64,000 nt of DNA from Actinoallomurus soli (GTDB taxonomy: Bacteria > Actinomycetota > Actinomycetes > Streptosporangiales > Streptosporangiaceae), in NCBI RefSeq assembly GCF_024055715.1, contig NZ_JAMXMV010000007.1:62001-126000 (forward strand), given 5' to 3'. A program made the position numbers and the translations under genes. The notes under the pieces were generated by a model that saw only the letters and a program-made list of their open reading frames with translations, was not told the origin of the DNA and made no database searches. This document shows, piece after piece, positions 16,230 through 24,144 of the stretch (position 1 is the first letter of the stretch; each line of letters starts with the position of its first letter).

Positions 16230-16939
16230 CGCTCCTGTTCGAACGCCCCACCGCCGCGCTCGACCTCACCGACATCGTCGAATCGGCCGCCGACGCGCTC
16301 GAGGAGGCGTCCGCCGAGGAGATCGTCCGCTGGTCGATCGCGACCTTCGGCGACCGGATCTGCGTGACGTCGTCCATGAAGGACGCCGTGCTGGTCGACA
16401 TCGCATCGAAGGTCCGGCCCGGCATCGACGTACTGTTCGTCGACACGGGCTACCACTTCGCCGAGACGATCGGCACCCGCGACGCGGTGGAGGCCGTCTA
16501 CCCGGTGAACGTGGTGAACGTCACCTCCTCCCGTACGGTCGCCGAGCAGGAGCGCGACCTGGGTCCCCGGTTGTACGGCCGGAACCCGGATCTGTGCTGC
16601 CACCTGCGCAAGGTCGAGCCGCTGAACCGCGCGCTGGAGCCGTACCTCGCCTGGATCACCGGGATCCGGCGCGAGGAGACCTCGCACCGGCGCGGCGCGC
16701 GCGTCGTCGAGTGGAACGCCGCGCGCGGCAAGGTCAAGGTCAACCCCCTCGCCCGCTGGACCCAGGACGACCTGCACGGCTACATCGAGGAGCACGGCAT
16801 CCTGGTGAACCCGCTGCAGTACGACGGGTATCCCTCGATCGGCTGCGAGCCCTGCACCAAGCGGGTCGCGCCGGGTGAGGACCCGCGCAGCGGACGCTGG
16901 GCCGGCACCGGAAAGACCGAATGCGGCATCAACCTGTGA
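16226..16939 (+). CDS. cysH: Phosphoadenylyl-/adenylyl-sulfate reductase
   Basis: A 237-residue PAPS-reductase-family enzyme that reduces activated sulfate to sulfite with thioredoxin. It has CCHLRKVEPL near residues 130-139 and GCEPCTKRV near 210-218; these two cysteine pairs are the [4Fe-4S] ligands that mark APS-type (plant/actinobacterial) reductases rather than the cluster-free E. coli type. The C-terminal catalytic cysteine is in KTECGINL (usually ECGLH), with the final segment slightly altered. It lies between the zinc-ribbon and chelatase genes with 4-bp overlaps. No cysDN sulfate adenylyltransferase genes are present in this window. Confidence 0.92.
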   Translation: MTLLFERPTAALDLTDIVESAADALEEASAEEIVRWSIATFGDRICVTSSMKDAVLVDIASKVRPGIDVLFVDTGYHFAETIGTRDAVEAVYPVNVVNVTSSRTVAEQERDLGPRLYGRNPDLCCHLRKVEPLNRALEPYLAWITGIRREETSHRRGARVVEWNAARGKVKVNPLARWTQDDLHGYIEEHGILVNPLQYDGYPSIGCEPCTKRVAPGEDPRSGRWAGTGKTECGINL

Positions 16940-17700
16940 GAGCCGGGCGACCCGGGGGCGGCGGGGCGGTCCCCCTGGTCGCCGTGGCCCACGGGAGCCG
17001 GGACTCGCGGGCGGCGGCGACGGTCGAGGAACTTCTCGATCTTGTGCGCCGTTCCTCGGGGGTGCGGGTCGTGACCTCGTATCTCGACCACGCTCCCCCG
17101 GCACCGGGGCAGGTGCTCGGTGGTCTCGTCGGAGAGGGGGCCGACGAGGCCGTCGTGCTCCCTCTCCTCCTCACCGCCGCGTACCACAGCAAGACCGACA
17201 TTCCCGGGGTGCTGCGCGCGGCCAGGGCGTCTTATCCGCGGCTGAGGCTGCATTACGGCGCCACGCTCGGCCCCCATCCCCTGATGACCGGCGCGCTGGA
17301 GCGGCGGCTCGCCGAGGTCGGCGTCCGGCCGGACCCGGAGACGGCCGTCGTGCTCGCCGCGGCCGGCTCCAGCGACCCGGCGGCGAACGCGACGATCGGC
17401 CGGATGGCGCGCGGCTGGCGGGGCTGGCGCGCCGTCGTCCCGGCGTACGCCTCCGCGGCCCGTCCCACGCCCGCGGAGGCCGTGCGCGCGCTCTACGCGG
17501 CGGGAGCGCGGCGTGTGGTCGTGGCGTCCTATTTCCTGGCCCCGGGCTTCTTCGCGGACAAGGTGCGGGACGAGGCCCTGGCCGCGGGCGCCGTGGCCGT
17601 CTCACCGGCTCTGGGCGCCGTCCCGGAGCTGGCGGAGATCACCGCGCAGCGTTACCGGGAGGCCCTCCTCAGCGCCGGTCCCGTCGCGGTCGCGGGCTGA
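16936..17700 (+). CDS. Sirohydrochlorin chelatase (CbiX/SirB family)
   Basis: About 254 residues with two repeated chelatase half domains. The first begins LVAVAHGSRDSRAAATVEEL, where histidine of HGSRD is the metal-site residue, and the second begins AVVLAAAGSSDPAAN. The enzyme inserts ferrous iron into sirohydrochlorin to make sirohaem, the cofactor of the sulfite reductase in the same operon. The GTG at 16936 overlaps the cysH stop (GTGA) and is preferred over an ATG at 16921 inside cysH. It is the last gene of the operon; a 355-bp AT-richer region follows. Confidence 0.88.
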   Translation: MRAGRPGGGGAVPLVAVAHGSRDSRAAATVEELLDLVRRSSGVRVVTSYLDHAPPAPGQVLGGLVGEGADEAVVLPLLLTAAYHSKTDIPGVLRAARASYPRLRLHYGATLGPHPLMTGALERRLAEVGVRPDPETAVVLAAAGSSDPAANATIGRMARGWRGWRAVVPAYASAARPTPAEAVRALYAAGARRVVVASYFLAPGFFADKVRDEALAAGAVAVSPALGAVPELAEITAQRYREALLSAGPVAVAG

Positions 17701-17892
17701 GCGACCCGCGCGCGGGGCCGTCGATCTCTGCGGACGCCGGAAAGCCTTGTGCCGTCAGGCTTCGCGATTGATCGCCATTTCGACGATCTTTATCGAGCCG
17801 CGAATTCGATCATTCGAAATCGATCATTAGACGATCTTTTAGCGATCATTTATTCCGGGCCGCCATGTGAGCTATGTCGCAAACATAGGTAT

Positions 17893-17921
17893 TTGGTCGA
17901 CCGATATTTGTCTGCTATGTT
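17893..17921 (+). promoter_or_regulatory. Candidate sigma-70-type promoter for the riboswitch transcript
   Basis: TTGGTC at 17893-17898 and TATGTT at 17916-17921 are separated by 17 bp, an acceptable housekeeping-type promoter. It sits at the end of the AT-rich stretch and about 130 bp before the first aptamer. Position and spacing support it; there is no direct evidence of transcription. Confidence 0.45.
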
Positions 17922-18055
17922 CCCACTAAGTCCAGAGGGACGCCCCCCATGCGCCCCCGGACATCCGCCGGCGGCGGCCGGCCCACCAGCGCAGACGGCG
18001 CAGCGCGAAGACGCGTGAGGGCCTCCGTACAGAGCCGAGACGGTTCATATCCAAA

Positions 18056-18232
18056 TCACGCCACTCCCGCGGAGTATCCACTTGTTCCTTATGGAGCGGG
18101 AGCGGCAACGTCGAGTCCGTGAGAGTCACGGAGCCGGGGACCCATGAGCAGTCCCGGGGTGAATCGGCACATCCGTCGTGTCGTAGGGCGACTTCCACGC
18201 CCGAACCCGTCAGCTAACCCGGTAGGCGTACT
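18056..18232 (+). ncRNA. c-di-AMP riboswitch (ydaO/yuaA type), first of two
   Basis: The conserved ydaO core is plain: CCGGGGACCC (from about 18134), GGGGTGAATCGGC (about 18158), GTAGGGC (about 18183) and CCGAACCCGTCAGCTAACC (18201-18219). P1 can form between ACGCC (18058-18062) and GGCGT (18225-18229). A variable hairpin (CTCCCGC with GCGGGAG) and P2 (CCGTGA/TCACGG near 18118-18132) are present. This class binds c-di-AMP and in Streptomyces controls cell-wall hydrolases. The copy is followed by its own ribosome-binding-like AAGGAG (18239-18244) and a six-codon ORF, not by an intact gene. Confidence 0.9.
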
Positions 18233-18251
18233 GGAAGTAAGGAGTCAGAAC

Positions 18252-18272
18252 TTGTCCGCGAGTCTTCCCTGA
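18252..18272 (+). other. Six-codon relic ORF after the first riboswitch
   Basis: AAGGAG at 18239-18244 is followed 7 nt later by TTG, five sense codons and TGA. The layout copies that after the second riboswitch, where AAGGAG at 18490-18495 is followed 8 nt later by GTG TCC. This suggests either a truncated former target gene of the first riboswitch or a short leader ORF. Confidence 0.45.
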
Positions 18273-18337
18273 TCTGAATATCCGGTCGTCGTCCCTCCCC
18301 TGGGACCGCACGGCCAGCAGACCCTTGTCTCTTTGTT

Positions 18338-18482
18338 CGTGCCGTCCGCGCAAGCGGGCGACCCGCTGAATCCGCACCTCGCGGAACCGGGGACCCACCG
18401 CACCACTGGGGTGAATCGGCACCTTCGTGCCGTAGGGCAGCTTCCACGCCCGAACCCGTCAGCTAACCCGGTAAGCGGCATG
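18338..18482 (+). ncRNA. c-di-AMP riboswitch (ydaO/yuaA type), second of two
   Basis: A second complete aptamer with the same core. It shares an identical 33-nt block with the first copy (18441-18473 versus 18192-18224, offset 249 bp). P1 pairs CGTGCCGT (18338-18345) with GCGGCATG (18475-18482), including GU pairs; a CCGC-GCAA-GCGG hairpin follows P1. The aptamer ends seven bases before the AAGGAG of the CHAP hydrolase gene, so ligand binding could control either transcription or access to the ribosome-binding site. Confidence 0.93.
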
Positions 18483-18503
18483 GAAGCCGAAGGAGTACCC
18501 CCC

Positions 18504-19262
18504 GTGTCCCCTCGACACGCCAAACCCCGCTTTACCTCGAAGAAGAAGTGTCTCACCGGCCTCATCGCCGGCGCCGTGACCGCCGGCGCGGCGGCGACGA
18601 CCGTCGTGACCGCAGGGCCCGCGCTGTCCGCGCAGGCGTCCACCGTGTCCCGTCCGGCCGTCCACCAGGTGGCACAGAAACCCGCACCGGGTACGGGTAA
18701 GGCGAAGCACGCCCGCCCCGCGGGCGACGACGCGCACCTCAACGTGCACACCGTCGCCGAGCAGAAGCAGAAGAAACTGCCCACGGCCGCGGACGTCCTG
18801 AAGCTCGCCGAGTCCCAGGTGGGTACGACCGAGAACGCCACGGGCGGCAGCAAGTTCAACCAGTGGTTCATGACCACCCCGTACGCCAAGGCCGGCGCCG
18901 CCCGCGACGGCGGCTCCGTCAGCGACTACGCCAACGCGTCCTGGTGCGACATGTTCGTCACCTGGGTCGGCGACACGCTGGGCGTCAAGGGCATGGGCGG
19001 CGACGCGTTCACCCCCTCCCACGCCAAGTGGTTCATCTCGCAGGGCCGCTGGGGCAGCGTTCCCAAGCCCGGCGCGGTCGTCTTCTTCTCCTGGAGCGGC
19101 GGCGGGGTCGACAACATCGATCACGTGGGCCTGGTCGTCAAGGACAACCATGACGGCACCATCCAGACGGTCGAGGGCAACACGGACGACGCCGTGAAGG
19201 TCCGGACGCGTAACACCTCCACCGTCGTGGGCTACGGCTACCCGGACTACCCGCAGCAGTAG
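18504..19262 (+). CDS. Secreted CHAP-domain cell-wall hydrolase
   Basis: A 252-residue exported protein. A long basic N-region (residues 1-16) leads to a hydrophobic signal segment (about 20-45) and a Pro/Lys-rich linker. The C-terminal CHAP domain (about 100-252) has the nucleophile cysteine in ASWCDMFVTWVGD and the catalytic histidine in NIDHVGLVV. CHAP enzymes cut peptidoglycan peptides as amidases or endopeptidases. GTG 18504 is chosen because AAGGAG lies at 18490-18495; the open frame upstream runs through the riboswitch. It is the direct target of the second c-di-AMP riboswitch, which suits a cell-wall remodelling enzyme linked to osmotic or resuscitation control. Confidence 0.9.
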   Translation: MSPRHAKPRFTSKKKCLTGLIAGAVTAGAAATTVVTAGPALSAQASTVSRPAVHQVAQKPAPGTGKAKHARPAGDDAHLNVHTVAEQKQKKLPTAADVLKLAESQVGTTENATGGSKFNQWFMTTPYAKAGAARDGGSVSDYANASWCDMFVTWVGDTLGVKGMGGDAFTPSHAKWFISQGRWGSVPKPGAVVFFSWSGGGVDNIDHVGLVVKDNHDGTIQTVEGNTDDAVKVRTRNTSTVVGYGYPDYPQQ

Positions 19263-19404
19263 CCGCCCGTCGGCGCGTGCCGTGCCGCCGCCGGTGACGC
19301 GGCACGCGCGACCTCTCCCCTTACCGGACTTCTCTCCGGATCTCTCCAACCCCTTCCCCGGTACCTCCATGCCCTCATCCCCGCATGCCCCCGAAAGGAA
19401 AGCG

Positions 19405-20034
19405 ATGATCAGGCTTTCGACCAAGGCCATCGCCAGCGTCGCCGCCGGAGTCACCCTGGCCGGCGCCGGCGTCACGACCGCCCTCGCCTACGGGGGCACC
19501 TCGGAGGCGGCGGCGTCGCCCCAGGCGCAGAGCGCCCCCGCGAAGGTCGCACAGCAGGCGCCCGCCCAGGCCGAGAAGCGCGTCCAGAGCGGCGCCCAGG
19601 ACCGGATGCTCCTGTCGGTCAAGAAGGGCAACGACCCCAAGAAGCAGGCCAAGGCCCCGGCCCTGCCCGCCGGCGTCTCCACCGCGACCTCCTTCTGGGA
19701 CCCGTCGACGGCGTCGGGCAAGCCGATGGCGTACGAGACGATCGCCAGCCCGTACTGGCCGCTCGGCACCAAGGTGAAGGTCACCTACAACGGCAAGAGC
19801 GAGATCGGGATCGTCGAGGACTTCGGCCCGGCGGAGTGGGCGGTCGCCCAGCACAACCCGCCGGCGCTCATCGACCTGTCGGAGAAGATGATGAAGCACC
19901 TCACCGGCACCGCGTCCAACTCGATCACGGTCAAGTTCCAGGTGCTTGAGCTGGGCAAGGGCCCGGTCTACCGCCACTCGGGCACCGGCTACGCCACGGC
20001 GACCGGCGCCGCTCAGGCCACCGGCAAGGCGTAA
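19405..20034 (+). CDS. Secreted RlpA-like double-psi beta-barrel protein
   Basis: A 209-residue exported protein with a signal peptide (residues 1-30, MIRLSTKAIASVAAGVTLAG). An Ala/Gln/Lys-rich linker is followed by a DPBB/RlpA-like domain of about 95 residues. This contains ATSFWDPSTASGKPMAYETI, SPYWPLGTKVKV and the aspartate-bearing IVEDFGPAEW, ending with an ALIDLSEKMMKHL helix. Related domains bind or cut glycan strands; the RlpA-type catalytic Asp is likely present but the activity is unproven. AAAGGAAAG precedes ATG 19405. It lies 142 bp after the CHAP gene and may share its transcript. A strong terminator follows. Confidence 0.82.
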   Translation: MIRLSTKAIASVAAGVTLAGAGVTTALAYGGTSEAAASPQAQSAPAKVAQQAPAQAEKRVQSGAQDRMLLSVKKGNDPKKQAKAPALPAGVSTATSFWDPSTASGKPMAYETIASPYWPLGTKVKVTYNGKSEIGIVEDFGPAEWAVAQHNPPALIDLSEKMMKHLTGTASNSITVKFQVLELGKGPVYRHSGTGYATATGAAQATGKA

Positions 20035-20062
20035 CCCGCTCCCCCTCGCCTGCCGGCCGGAC

Positions 20063-20094
20063 GGCGCGGGATCCTCTCTCGGGGATCCCGCGCC
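20063..20094 (+). terminator. Rho-independent terminator of the CHAP/RlpA-like genes
   Basis: A perfect 12-bp GC-rich stem (20063-20074 with 20083-20094) encloses an 8-nt loop and is followed by GTTTCTTC. It is among the clearest terminators in the window. Confidence 0.85.
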
Positions 20095-20097
20095 GTT

Positions 20098-20149
20098 TCT
20101 TCGTGCCCGCTCTTCGTGCCCGCTCTTCGTGCCCGCTCTTCGTGCCCGC
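20098..20149. repeat. Four perfect tandem copies of a 13-bp unit
   Basis: The unit TCTTCGTGCCCGC is repeated four times without change, directly after the terminator and 36 bp before the TetR start. Since 13 bp is not a multiple of 3 and no gene covers it, it is a non-coding microsatellite-like repeat. Confidence 0.9.
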
Positions 20150-20185
20150 TTGCCGGGAAGGAGTGAACTGAGGTTCAATCCTTGT

Positions 20186-20887
20186 GTGCCGTACCGCCGT
20201 ACGCCCCGGATCGAGGCCCGGCTCGGCGCCTCACGGGACCGCATCCGCGCCGCCGCGCTCGCGGTCGTGGCCGAGCAGGGTTACGCCGGATGCTCGATCG
20301 CCGCCGTCGCCCGGCGCGCGGGCGTGGCGACCGGCAGCGTGTACCGCCATTTCCCGTCGAAGTCCGACCTGGTCGCCGAGGTCTTCCGCGTCGCCTCCCA
20401 GCGCGAGGTCGACGCGTTCACCCGCGCCGCGTCACCGGACCGGGCGGCGGCCGAGAGCGTCGCGGCGGTGATCGAGACCTTCGCGGGCCGGGCCCTGCGC
20501 GCGCCGCGCATGGCCTACGCGCTCCTCGCCGAGCCGGTGGACCCCTCCGTCGACGCCGAACGCCTGGTGTTCCGCCGGGCATACGCCGCCGTCCTCGCCG
20601 AGATCATCAGTCGCGGGATCGCCGCCGGCGAGCTGCCCGACCAGGACGTCGACGTCGGCGCCGCCGCGCTCGTCGGCGCCATCGGCGAGGCCCTCGTCGG
20701 ACCGCTCGCGGTCGGCGCGGGCCGGCCCGCCGACCCGGATCCGCCCGGCGCCCCGCCCCAGCCCGTCGGCCCGGCCCTGCCCGCCCGTACGGACGCGGCG
20801 GCGGACGGACGGGCCCGGGCCCACCTGATCTCCCATCTCATCGCCTTCGCCCAGCGCAGCATTGGAGCGGTCAGTGACAACGCATGA
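20186..20887 (+). CDS. TetR/AcrR family transcriptional regulator
   Basis: A 233-residue regulator. The helix-turn-helix lies at about residues 37-56 (SIAAVARRAGVATGSVYRHF), and the C-terminal part matches the TetR_C ligand domain with a long Pro-rich insertion (PADPDPPGAPPQP) before the last helix. GTG 20186 begins MPYRRTPR, as in homologues. The next gene, an AidB-like acyl-CoA dehydrogenase, starts inside its last 14 bp, so the two are co-translated. It probably regulates this pair, perhaps in response to an acyl-CoA; that is inference from position. Confidence 0.88.
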   Translation: MPYRRTPRIEARLGASRDRIRAAALAVVAEQGYAGCSIAAVARRAGVATGSVYRHFPSKSDLVAEVFRVASQREVDAFTRAASPDRAAAESVAAVIETFAGRALRAPRMAYALLAEPVDPSVDAERLVFRRAYAAVLAEIISRGIAAGELPDQDVDVGAAALVGAIGEALVGPLAVGAGRPADPDPPGAPPQPVGPALPARTDAAADGRARAHLISHLIAFAQRSIGAVSDNA

Positions 20888-22481
20888 GGTCTTCAACCAG
20901 GTCCCCCCGCTGTCCGGCCACGACGTGGCCGACGATCCGGCACTCCTCGACGGGCTCTTCCGCGAGGGCGGCGGCTGGGCGGCCGAGGCCGTCCACGAGC
21001 TGGGCCGGCTGGCGGGCACCGAACAGGCACGGGAGTGGGGCCGCCTCGCCAACGAGCACCCGCCGGTGCTGCGCACCCACGACCGGTACGGCCACCGCAT
21101 CGACGAGGTGGAGTTCCACCCCGCCTGGCACGAGCTGATGCGCGTCGCGGTGAGCCACGGGCTGCACGCGCGCGCCTGGACCGAACGGTCCGGGGCGCAC
21201 GTCGCCCGCGCCGCCAAGTTCTACGTCTGGCGGGTCGACGCCGGGCACGGCTGCCCGATCTCGATGACCTACGCCGCCGTGCCCGCGCTCCGGCACGCGC
21301 CGGAGCTGGCCCGGCGGTACGAGCCGCTGCTGACCTCCGACACGTACGATTTCGGGCTGCGCGACCCGGCCGGCAAGCGCGGCATCCTCGCCGGCATGTC
21401 GATGACGGAGAAGCAGGGCGGGTCCGACGTCCGGGCCAACACGACGCGGGCGGTGCCGCAGCCCGACGGCACGTACCTGCTGACCGGCCACAAGTGGTTC
21501 ACGAGCGCGCCGATGTGCGACGTCTTCCTCGTCCTCGCCCAGGCCCCGGAGGGCCTCACCTGCTTCCTGCTGCCCCGGGTGCTGCCCGACGGCACCCGCA
21601 ACGCCATCCGCCTGCAGCGCCTCAAGGACAAGCTGGGCAACCGGTCGAACGCGTCCGCCGAGGTCGAGTACGAGGAGGCCGTCGCCTGGCGCGTCGGCGA
21701 CGAGGGGCGCGGCGTCCGCACGATCATCGAGATGGTCAACATGACCCGGCTCGACTGCGTCATCGGCGCGGCCGCCGGGATGCGCGAGGGCCTCGTCCAG
21801 GCGGCCCACCACGCCGCGCACCGGCAGGCGTTCGGCCGGTACCTCATCGACCAGCCGCTGATGCGCAACGTCCTGGCCGACCTGGCCGTCGAGTCCGAGG
21901 CGGCGACCGTCCTCATGCTCCGCCTGGCCGGGGCGACCGACCGGGGCGAGACCGCGTTCAAGCGGTTCGGACTCGCCGTGAGCAAGTACTGGGTGTGCAA
22001 GCGCTGGCCCGCCCACGCGGCGGAGGCCCTCGAATGCCTCGGCGGCAACGGTTACGTCGAGGACTCCGGCATGCCGCGGCTGTTCCGCGAGTCGCCCCTC
22101 AACGGAATCTGGGAGGGCTCGGGCAACGTCTCGGCGCTCGACGTGCTCCGGGCCATGGTCAAGGAGCCGGAGACCGTCGAGGCGTTCTTCGACGAGGTCG
22201 GCCTGGCCTCGGGCGCGGACGCCCGGCTGGACGCCGCGGTCGCCGAGGTCAGGGACGCGCTCACCGACGTGGCGACGATCGAGGCCCGTGCCCGGCGGAT
22301 CGTGGAGCGCCTCGCCCTGGTGCTCCAGGGCTCGCTGCTGGTCCGGCACGGTCATCCGGCCGTCGCCGACGCCTTCTGCGCCTCCCGCCTGGGCGGCGAC
22401 TGGGGCCGGGCGTTCGGCACCCTGCCGGCCGGCGTCGACTTCGGCGCGATCATCGAACGGGCCCGCCCGAAGACCGGCTGA
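20874..22481 (+). CDS. AidB-like acyl-CoA dehydrogenase
   Basis: A 535-residue flavoprotein of the acyl-CoA dehydrogenase superfamily, AidB branch. It starts MTTHEVFNQVPPL, as AidB relatives do. FAD/substrate-binding signatures include GMSMTEKQGGSDVRANTT near residues 176-193 and KWFTSAPMCDVFLVL. AidB proteins are associated with alkylation-damage response and have weak isovaleryl-CoA dehydrogenase activity; the physiological reaction is unclear. GTG 20874 has GGAGCGG upstream and overlaps the TetR gene end. The C-terminal AidB helical extension appears complete. Confidence 0.9.
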   Translation: MTTHEVFNQVPPLSGHDVADDPALLDGLFREGGGWAAEAVHELGRLAGTEQAREWGRLANEHPPVLRTHDRYGHRIDEVEFHPAWHELMRVAVSHGLHARAWTERSGAHVARAAKFYVWRVDAGHGCPISMTYAAVPALRHAPELARRYEPLLTSDTYDFGLRDPAGKRGILAGMSMTEKQGGSDVRANTTRAVPQPDGTYLLTGHKWFTSAPMCDVFLVLAQAPEGLTCFLLPRVLPDGTRNAIRLQRLKDKLGNRSNASAEVEYEEAVAWRVGDEGRGVRTIIEMVNMTRLDCVIGAAAGMREGLVQAAHHAAHRQAFGRYLIDQPLMRNVLADLAVESEAATVLMLRLAGATDRGETAFKRFGLAVSKYWVCKRWPAHAAEALECLGGNGYVEDSGMPRLFRESPLNGIWEGSGNVSALDVLRAMVKEPETVEAFFDEVGLASGADARLDAAVAEVRDALTDVATIEARARRIVERLALVLQGSLLVRHGHPAVADAFCASRLGGDWGRAFGTLPAGVDFGAIIERARPKTG

Positions 22482-22618
22482 GCCCCGCGAGTTCACCCAC
22501 GCTTTGAAGGTCGCCCGGCGGCGACCAGCTCGTTCATCGGCGTCTCCGGTGAAAAGTCTCACAGGGAAGTTCAATGAAACCCTGGAAGGGAGAACGCGAC
22601 CGAGATCGGAAGGGCGTC

Positions 22619-23104
22619 ATGACGCAGGACGAGATCATTCAGTTCGCAGCCGGCCTGCCGGGGACCGTGGTGGTCACGGCGAGCGAGGAGACGGGGGCTC
22701 CGGAGCCGGCCTGGGGTGACACGTTCATCTCCTACGATCCGCGCGGTGACGCGCCCGCCGACCGGTTCCTTCCCTTCGCGACCATCGTGACCAAGGACTA
22801 CGACGGGTTCGACACCGCCTCGGACCTCGACCGCCCCGGCGTGTTCCGGTTGAACCTCGCCGTCGGCCGCAGGAGGTTCGAGGAGCTGATCGGTCACTCA
22901 CCGGCGGCGCACGCGGACCACCGCGCCGGCATCGACTTCACGGTGACCGATCGGGTCCTCCCCCACCCCGTGTACGCGGCGCAGGGCTGGGTCTGCGTGC
23001 TCAACCCGGGCGAGGCCACCTCCTCACTCGCGCGCACCCTCCTGGAGGAGGCCCGTGCCCGGGCCGCGAGACGACTCGACCGGGCCCGGCCGGGCCCCGC
23101 CTGA
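22619..23104 (+). CDS. DUF6194-like family protein
   Basis: A 161-residue protein with the pattern MTQDEIIQFAAGLPG, AWGDTFISYDP and LPFATIVTKDYDGFD, then the DLDRPGVFRLNLAVGRRRFEEL block. I recall these from an actinobacterial family of unknown function (DUF6194-type). It may bind a small ligand, but no catalytic residues are evident. ATG 22619 is the family-typical start; an upstream ATG at 22574 is in frame but unsupported. It is monocistronic, with a terminator hairpin at 23181-23212. Confidence 0.75.
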   Translation: MTQDEIIQFAAGLPGTVVVTASEETGAPEPAWGDTFISYDPRGDAPADRFLPFATIVTKDYDGFDTASDLDRPGVFRLNLAVGRRRFEELIGHSPAAHADHRAGIDFTVTDRVLPHPVYAAQGWVCVLNPGEATSSLARTLLEEARARAARRLDRARPGPA

Positions 23105-23180
23105 CGGCCGGCCGCTCGCGGTCCCCGGCCGGCGCCGGGGCGGCGCGCACCCGCCGCCCGAGGTCTCATCCGCCGCCGGA

Positions 23181-23212
23181 CGGGGCCCGGAGCCCCGCGC
23201 CTCCGGGCCCCG
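23181..23212. terminator. Bidirectional terminator hairpin between convergent genes
   Basis: A perfect 12-bp GC stem (23181-23192 with 23201-23212) with an 8-nt loop lies directly next to the stop of the minus-strand dioxygenase gene and 76 bp after the plus-strand gene. It can serve both directions. There is no T-run. Confidence 0.7.
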
Positions 23213-23218
23213 CGTCCA

Positions 23219-24118
23219 TCAGGCGGCGACGACGGCCGGGGTGTAGTGCTGCGCCTCGTCGCCCTCGATGACGTGGCTCTGCGTGCCGTCGACGCCCACG
23301 GGGACGTCACCCGCCACGGTCACCCGGTGCAGCCTGCGGGGCTGGTCCCCGTAGTCGTCCGGGGCGTAGTGCTGGGTGATCCGGTTGTCGAACACCACGA
23401 GGTCGCCGGGGTTCCACTGGACGCGCAGGATGTTCTCCGGCCGGATGACGTACTCCTGGAGGATGCGCAGGATGTCACGCGACTCCGTGCTGTTCAGCCC
23501 GATGATCCGCTGGGCGAACCCGCCGATGAACAGTCCGCGTTCGCCCGTCTCCGGGTGCACCCGCACGACCGGGTGCCCCGTCCGGTACCGCCGGGAGACG
23601 AAGGTCTCCCGGTACTCCACGGCCTTCCTGGTGTTCGTACGGGGCAGGACGTAGTCGTAGTCGTTGGTGTGCACGGCCCAGAGGCGGTCGGCGAACTCCC
23701 GCAGCTGCTCCGGCAGGTCTCGGTAGGCGGCCGCGGCGTTCGCGATCAGCGTGTTGCCCCCGTACGGCGGCACGACCAGCGCACGGAGCGTGGTGACCTT
23801 GGGCGGCGTGCGCACGAACGTCACGTCCGTGTGCCAGTGGTTCGACCGGATGCCCTCCTCCCCGTCGACCGGCAGGATGTTGGGGCTCCCGTCCACGGAC
23901 GGCACGGTGGGATGGGCGGCGGTCAGCTCGCCGAACCTCGCGGCGAAGCGGATCTGGCCCTCGTCGTCGAGGCCGGTGTTGCGGAACACCAGCGCCTTGT
24001 GCTCGAGCAGGGCCGCGTTGAGCTCACGGAAGTCCTCGCCGCCGAGGCGGTCGAGGCCGGCGCCGGTGACCTCCGCGCCGATGCGTCCGCCGACCTTGCG
24101 AATGTCGAGGGTGGACAT
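23219..24118 (-). CDS. TauD/TfdA family dioxygenase (sulfonate/alkylsulfate type)
   Basis: A 299-residue Fe(II)/2-oxoglutarate dioxygenase. Iron ligands are H96 and D98 (HWHTDVTF) and H250 (ITQHYAPDDY); R265 in RLHRVTV should bind 2-oxoglutarate. The segment LFIGGFAQRIIGLNS resembles the alkylsulfatase AtsK branch. It likely releases sulfite or sulfate from a sulfonate or sulfate ester imported by the ABC transporter encoded upstream. The ATG 24118 has AAGGAG before it. It is the last gene of the leader peptide-SBP-ATPase-permease-dioxygenase operon. The sulfite produced could feed the sulfite reductase at 14401. Confidence 0.9.
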   Translation of the reverse strand: MSTLDIRKVGGRIGAEVTGAGLDRLGGEDFRELNAALLEHKALVFRNTGLDDEGQIRFAARFGELTAAHPTVPSVDGSPNILPVDGEEGIRSNHWHTDVTFVRTPPKVTTLRALVVPPYGGNTLIANAAAAYRDLPEQLREFADRLWAVHTNDYDYVLPRTNTRKAVEYRETFVSRRYRTGHPVVRVHPETGERGLFIGGFAQRIIGLNSTESRDILRILQEYVIRPENILRVQWNPGDLVVFDNRITQHYAPDDYGDQPRRLHRVTVAGDVPVGVDGTQSHVIEGDEAQHYTPAVVAA

Positions 24119-24144
24119 GGGGCACTCCTTCTCTTTCGGGGTTC

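Larger units (their letters stand above)
17701..18503 (+). other. Long non-coding region: promoter and tandem riboswitch leader
   Basis: About 800 bp without a supported protein gene between the CbiX-type gene and the CHAP hydrolase gene. Positions 17760-17930 are markedly AT-rich for this genome and repeat the motif CGATCATT three times (about 17804-17860). They are followed by a promoter candidate (17893-17921), then two c-di-AMP riboswitch aptamers (18056-18232, 18338-18482). An 89-codon open frame from 17749 has no recognisable features and runs through the promoter, so I do not call it. Confidence 0.8.

Noticed and set aside
17749-18018. Possible 89-residue protein in the AT-rich region before the riboswitches
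   Set aside because: No ribosome-binding site, no family similarity, and it overlaps the best promoter candidate. The AT-rich DNA is better explained as regulatory.
20098-20149. CRISPR-like repeat array
   Set aside because: Units are only 13 bp and directly adjacent with no spacers; no cas genes are nearby.
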